Notes under the pieces: generated by a model | Database searches by the model: none | What the model was told of the DNA's origin: nothing | Seen by the model: the letters and a program-made list of their open reading frames with translations, nothing else | In this document: one piece after another, positions 4,743 through 5,665 of the stretch | Layout: each line of letters begins with the position of its first letter | Position numbering within the stretch: the stretch's first letter is position 1 | Translations under genes and position numbers: made by a program | Assembly: GCA_001794525.1 (NCBI GenBank) | Contig: MGJZ01000022.1 | Location: 1 to 5,665, forward strand | Source of the DNA: Candidatus Yanofskybacteria bacterium RIFCSPHIGHO2_02_FULL_50_12 | GTDB taxonomy: Bacteria > Patescibacteriota > Minisyncoccia > 2-02-FULL-40-12 > GWA2-44-9 | Length of the DNA: 5,665 nucleotides | Direction: 5' to 3'

Positions 4743-4777
4743 AGCTGATGTGCATAAGACCATTAAGGCAAGTGAGA

Positions 4778-4805
4778 TTGAATTTATCGAGATTTTTGAT
4801 ATACT
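4778..4805 (+). promoter_or_regulatory. Promoter of the tRNA-Phe/Leu/Val operon
   Basis: TTGAAT (4778-4783), a 16-nt spacer and TATACT (4800-4805) preceded by TGA form an extended -10 promoter. The first tRNA begins 16 nt after the -10. The same TGATATACT is used by the HTH and 3D-domain genes. Confidence 0.75.
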
Positions 4806-4821
4806 ACTAATAAAGTTATTT

Positions 4822-5098
4822 GCCGCGGTAGCTCAGTGGTAGAGCGAGGCCCTGAATCTTTGGGGCTTTCCATCGAGAGGTGGATCGAATAATCGGGTGA
4901 ATTCGGGGAACAGCCGCAGGGCGGCCAATCCCGAGCCAAGTTCCGACGGGCTCTGGTGTCGGAAAAGGTGTAGAGACTAGCGAGTGAGTCCCAACAATAA
5001 TCTTGCAAACAGCGCCCGACCTCCCTATGGGAGGATGATATAGTCCAAAATGGCTTCGGAAGAGGCCTGCGTCGGGGGTTCAATTCCCTCCCGCGGCA
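4822..5098 (+). tRNA. tRNA-Phe(GAA) interrupted by a group I intron
   Basis: Exon 1 is 4822-4853 and exon 2 is 5059-5098. Joined, they give a regular 72-nt tRNA: acceptor GCCGCGG/CCGCGGC, D stem GCUC/GAGC, anticodon stem AGGCC/GGCCU with loop CUGAAGA, variable GCGUC, T stem GGGGG/CCCUC with loop UUCAAUU, and discriminator A. The anticodon GAA reads UUC/UUU, phenylalanine. The base after the anticodon is G, where bacterial tRNA-Phe usually has A. CCA is not encoded. The intron lies between U33 and G34, so the whole anticodon is in exon 2. Unspliced RNA also begins its intron with GAA, so the anticodon looks intact in the wrong place. It is first in an operon with tRNA-Leu and tRNA-Val. Confidence 0.92.
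4854..5058 (+). ncRNA. Group I self-splicing intron in tRNA-Phe, 205 nt, no ORF
   Basis: P1 pairs exon end GAGGCCCU (4846-4853) with guide GGGGCUUU (4862-4869), with U.G at the 5' splice site. P10 pairs UCUUU (4857-4861) with the first exon-2 bases GAAGA (5059-5063). The last intron base is G5058. P2 is 4870-4874/4879-4883 with a GAGA loop; P3 4893-4899/5013-5019; P4 4902-4907/4930-4935; P5 4913-4917/4921-4925; P6 with 4941-4947/4958-4964; P7 4975-4979/5041-5045; P8 5020-5025/5029-5034. The strings GAGCCAAG and GGUGUAGAGACUA match those I recall from the Azoarcus tRNA-Ile intron (subgroup IC3). An extra stem (4980-4984/5002-5006) lies between P7 and P3, and no P9 is evident. No endonuclease is encoded. 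Confidence 0.93.
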
Positions 5099-5116
5099 CA
5101 GTTTTTACAATAACAT

Positions 5117-5198
5117 GCGGATGTGGTGGAACTGGTATACACGTGCGTTCGAGGGGCGCATGCCGCAAGGCTTGAGGGTTCGAGTCCCTCCATCCGCA
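5117..5198 (+). tRNA. tRNA-Leu(GAG) with unusual C33
   Basis: This is a class II tRNA with acceptor GCGGAUG/CAUCCGC, a leucine-type D arm (GUG/CAC around GAACUGGUAUA), variable arm GCC-GCAA-GGC, T arm GAGGG/CCCUC with loop UUCGAGU, and discriminator A as in leucine. The anticodon stem UGCGU/GCGCA leaves loop UCGAGGG, so the anticodon is GAG (5151-5153) and position 33 is C (5150) rather than the almost universal U. Reading CGA (serine) would give a 9-nt loop and conflicts with the discriminator and D arm. CCA is not encoded. Confidence 0.88.
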
Positions 5199-5209
5199 CT
5201 ACAGTAGCT

Positions 5210-5282
5210 GGGCGGTTAGCTCAATTGGTAGAGCGCTACATTGACGTTGTAGATGTTATAGGTTCGAGTCCTATACCGCCCA
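5210..5282 (+). tRNA. tRNA-Val(GAC)
   Basis: It has acceptor GGGCGGU/ACCGCCC, D stem GCUC/GAGC, anticodon stem CUACA/UGUAG with loop UUGACGU, T arm AUAGG/CCUAU with loop UUCGAGU, and discriminator A. The anticodon GAC is at 5243-5245. CCA is not encoded. It is last in the operon, and its final base is the first base of the terminator stem. Confidence 0.95.
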
Positions 5283-5325
5283 CACAAATATAAAACACGC
5301 CGAACGGCGTGTTTTATATTTGTGT
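5282..5325. terminator. 20-bp bidirectional terminator between tRNA-Val and rplS
   Basis: Positions 5282-5301 and 5306-5325 form a perfect 20-bp stem with loop GAAC. The arms carry A/T runs in their outer halves, so the inner GC hairpin followed by UUUUAUAUUU can stop transcription either way. The stem starts at the tRNA-Val discriminator and ends at the last base of the rplS stop codon, so no base is left between the two genes. Confidence 0.85.
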
Positions 5326-5665
5326 TATTGAGAAGCTGTCTCCGGTTCCGTCGGAGCTGATTCGACGACCTGTTTAGCTTGCTCGGTTTTAACTTTGCGG
5401 CGGATTTCTTTGGAGGTTTTGCCACGGAGGTAATAGAGCTTGGCTCGGCGGACCTTAGTTTTTTTAATTACCTTTACGCTTTCAATTGAGGGCAGGTATA
5501 CTGGGAAAACTTTCTCAACGCCGAAACCGTCGGCTACCTTTCGGACGGTGATCGTGCCGCCGGCTTCGGTGCCATGCTTCTGGGCGATGACCGTGCCTTC
5601 AAAAGCTTGCACCCGAGTCTTGCTGCCTTCTTGAATGCGCTGGTTGATGCGGATGGTCCAGCCAA
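5325..5665 (-). CDS. rplS: 50S ribosomal protein L19, 5' partial
   Basis: L19 lies at the interface of the ribosomal subunits. The visible 112 residues run off the window at their N-terminal end and carry the family's core in order: GWTIRINQRIQEGSKTRVQAFEGTV (the 'EG.K.R.Q.FEG.V' hallmark), GGTITVRKVADGFGVEKVFP, the segment SIESVKVIKKTKVRRAKLYYLRGK, and then a tail. The hallmark RRAKLYYLR is intact. The last 20 or so residues (VKTEQAKQVVESAPTEPETASQ) are an extra low-complexity tail beyond the usual end of bacterial L19. An in-frame GTG at 5612 is internal, since the homology continues upstream of it. The TAA lies in the terminator stem shared with tRNA-Val. Confidence 0.95.
   Translation of the reverse strand, partial: GWTIRINQRIQEGSKTRVQAFEGTVIAQKHGTEAGGTITVRKVADGFGVEKVFPVYLPSIESVKVIKKTKVRRAKLYYLRGKTSKEIRRKVKTEQAKQVVESAPTEPETASQ

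Noticed and set aside
4854..5058. Intron-encoded homing endonuclease
   Set aside because: The intron is only 205 nt and nearly all of it is used by core helices, so there is no room for one.
4853..5063. Alternative splice junction giving anticodon loop CUGAAUA
   Set aside because: It would also end in G, but it puts U after the anticodon and loses the U.G pair in P1 and the P10 pairing, which fit precisely at the chosen site.
4784..5083. Minus-strand 99-codon frame over the intron
   Set aside because: It is antisense to the tRNA-Phe gene and its folded intron; composition follows the RNA structure and not a protein.
5147..5156. Serine anticodon CGA in the class II tRNA
   Set aside because: It needs a 9-nt anticodon loop, and the discriminator A and D arm are those of leucine.
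1..5665. CRISPR array, insertion sequence ends or a phage structural region
   Set aside because: No regularly spaced repeats, terminal inverted repeats around a transposase, or phage proteins are seen.

Overview
The window reads like a stretch of a Patescibacteria (CPR) genome. The evidence is indirect: the tRNAs do not encode CCA, one tRNA carries a group I intron, some genes start at promoters with almost no leader, genes are very tightly packed around tRNAs, and the wall-associated 3D-domain protein and helix-turn-helix (HTH) proteins are of a style common in that group. No rRNA or other taxonomic marker apart from part of rplS is present, so this placement is inference.

Layout. 1-258 (+) is the tail of a probable serine recombinase whose frame runs into a tRNA-Lys(CUU) gene on the other strand. 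220-1155 (-) is a compact unit: tRNA-Arg(UCG), an HTH protein with a LAGLIDADG-like segment, tRNA-Lys, then an intrinsic terminator. 1212-2471 holds three small genes of unknown function, more GC-rich than the flanks: a 98-aa gene (-), and 72-aa and 110-aa genes (+). The 98-aa and 72-aa genes leave from overlapping divergent promoters. 2534-3249 (-) is a secreted 3D-domain protein with a strong promoter, a folded 5' leader of about 90 nt and a terminator. 3299-4620 (-) is a second HTH/LAGLIDADG-like gene, tRNA-Gly(GCC) and a membrane protein, nearly touching one another. 4778-5325 (+) is a tRNA operon: tRNA-Phe(GAA) interrupted by a 205-nt group I intron, tRNA-Leu(GAG) and tRNA-Val(GAC). A 20-bp hairpin then serves it and the convergent rplS gene (-), which runs off the window.

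The most striking features concern tRNA genes. The tRNA-Phe intron can be folded base by base: P1 with the U.G splice site, P10, P2 to P8 and the terminal G all fit, and joining the exons gives a regular tRNA. Two related HTH/LAGLIDADG-like genes each end 5 to 8 nt before a tRNA on the same strand and begin 6 to 7 nt after an extended -10 box. A recombinase ends inside a third tRNA. Together this looks like a region repeatedly used by tRNA-targeting mobile DNA; that overall reading is inference.
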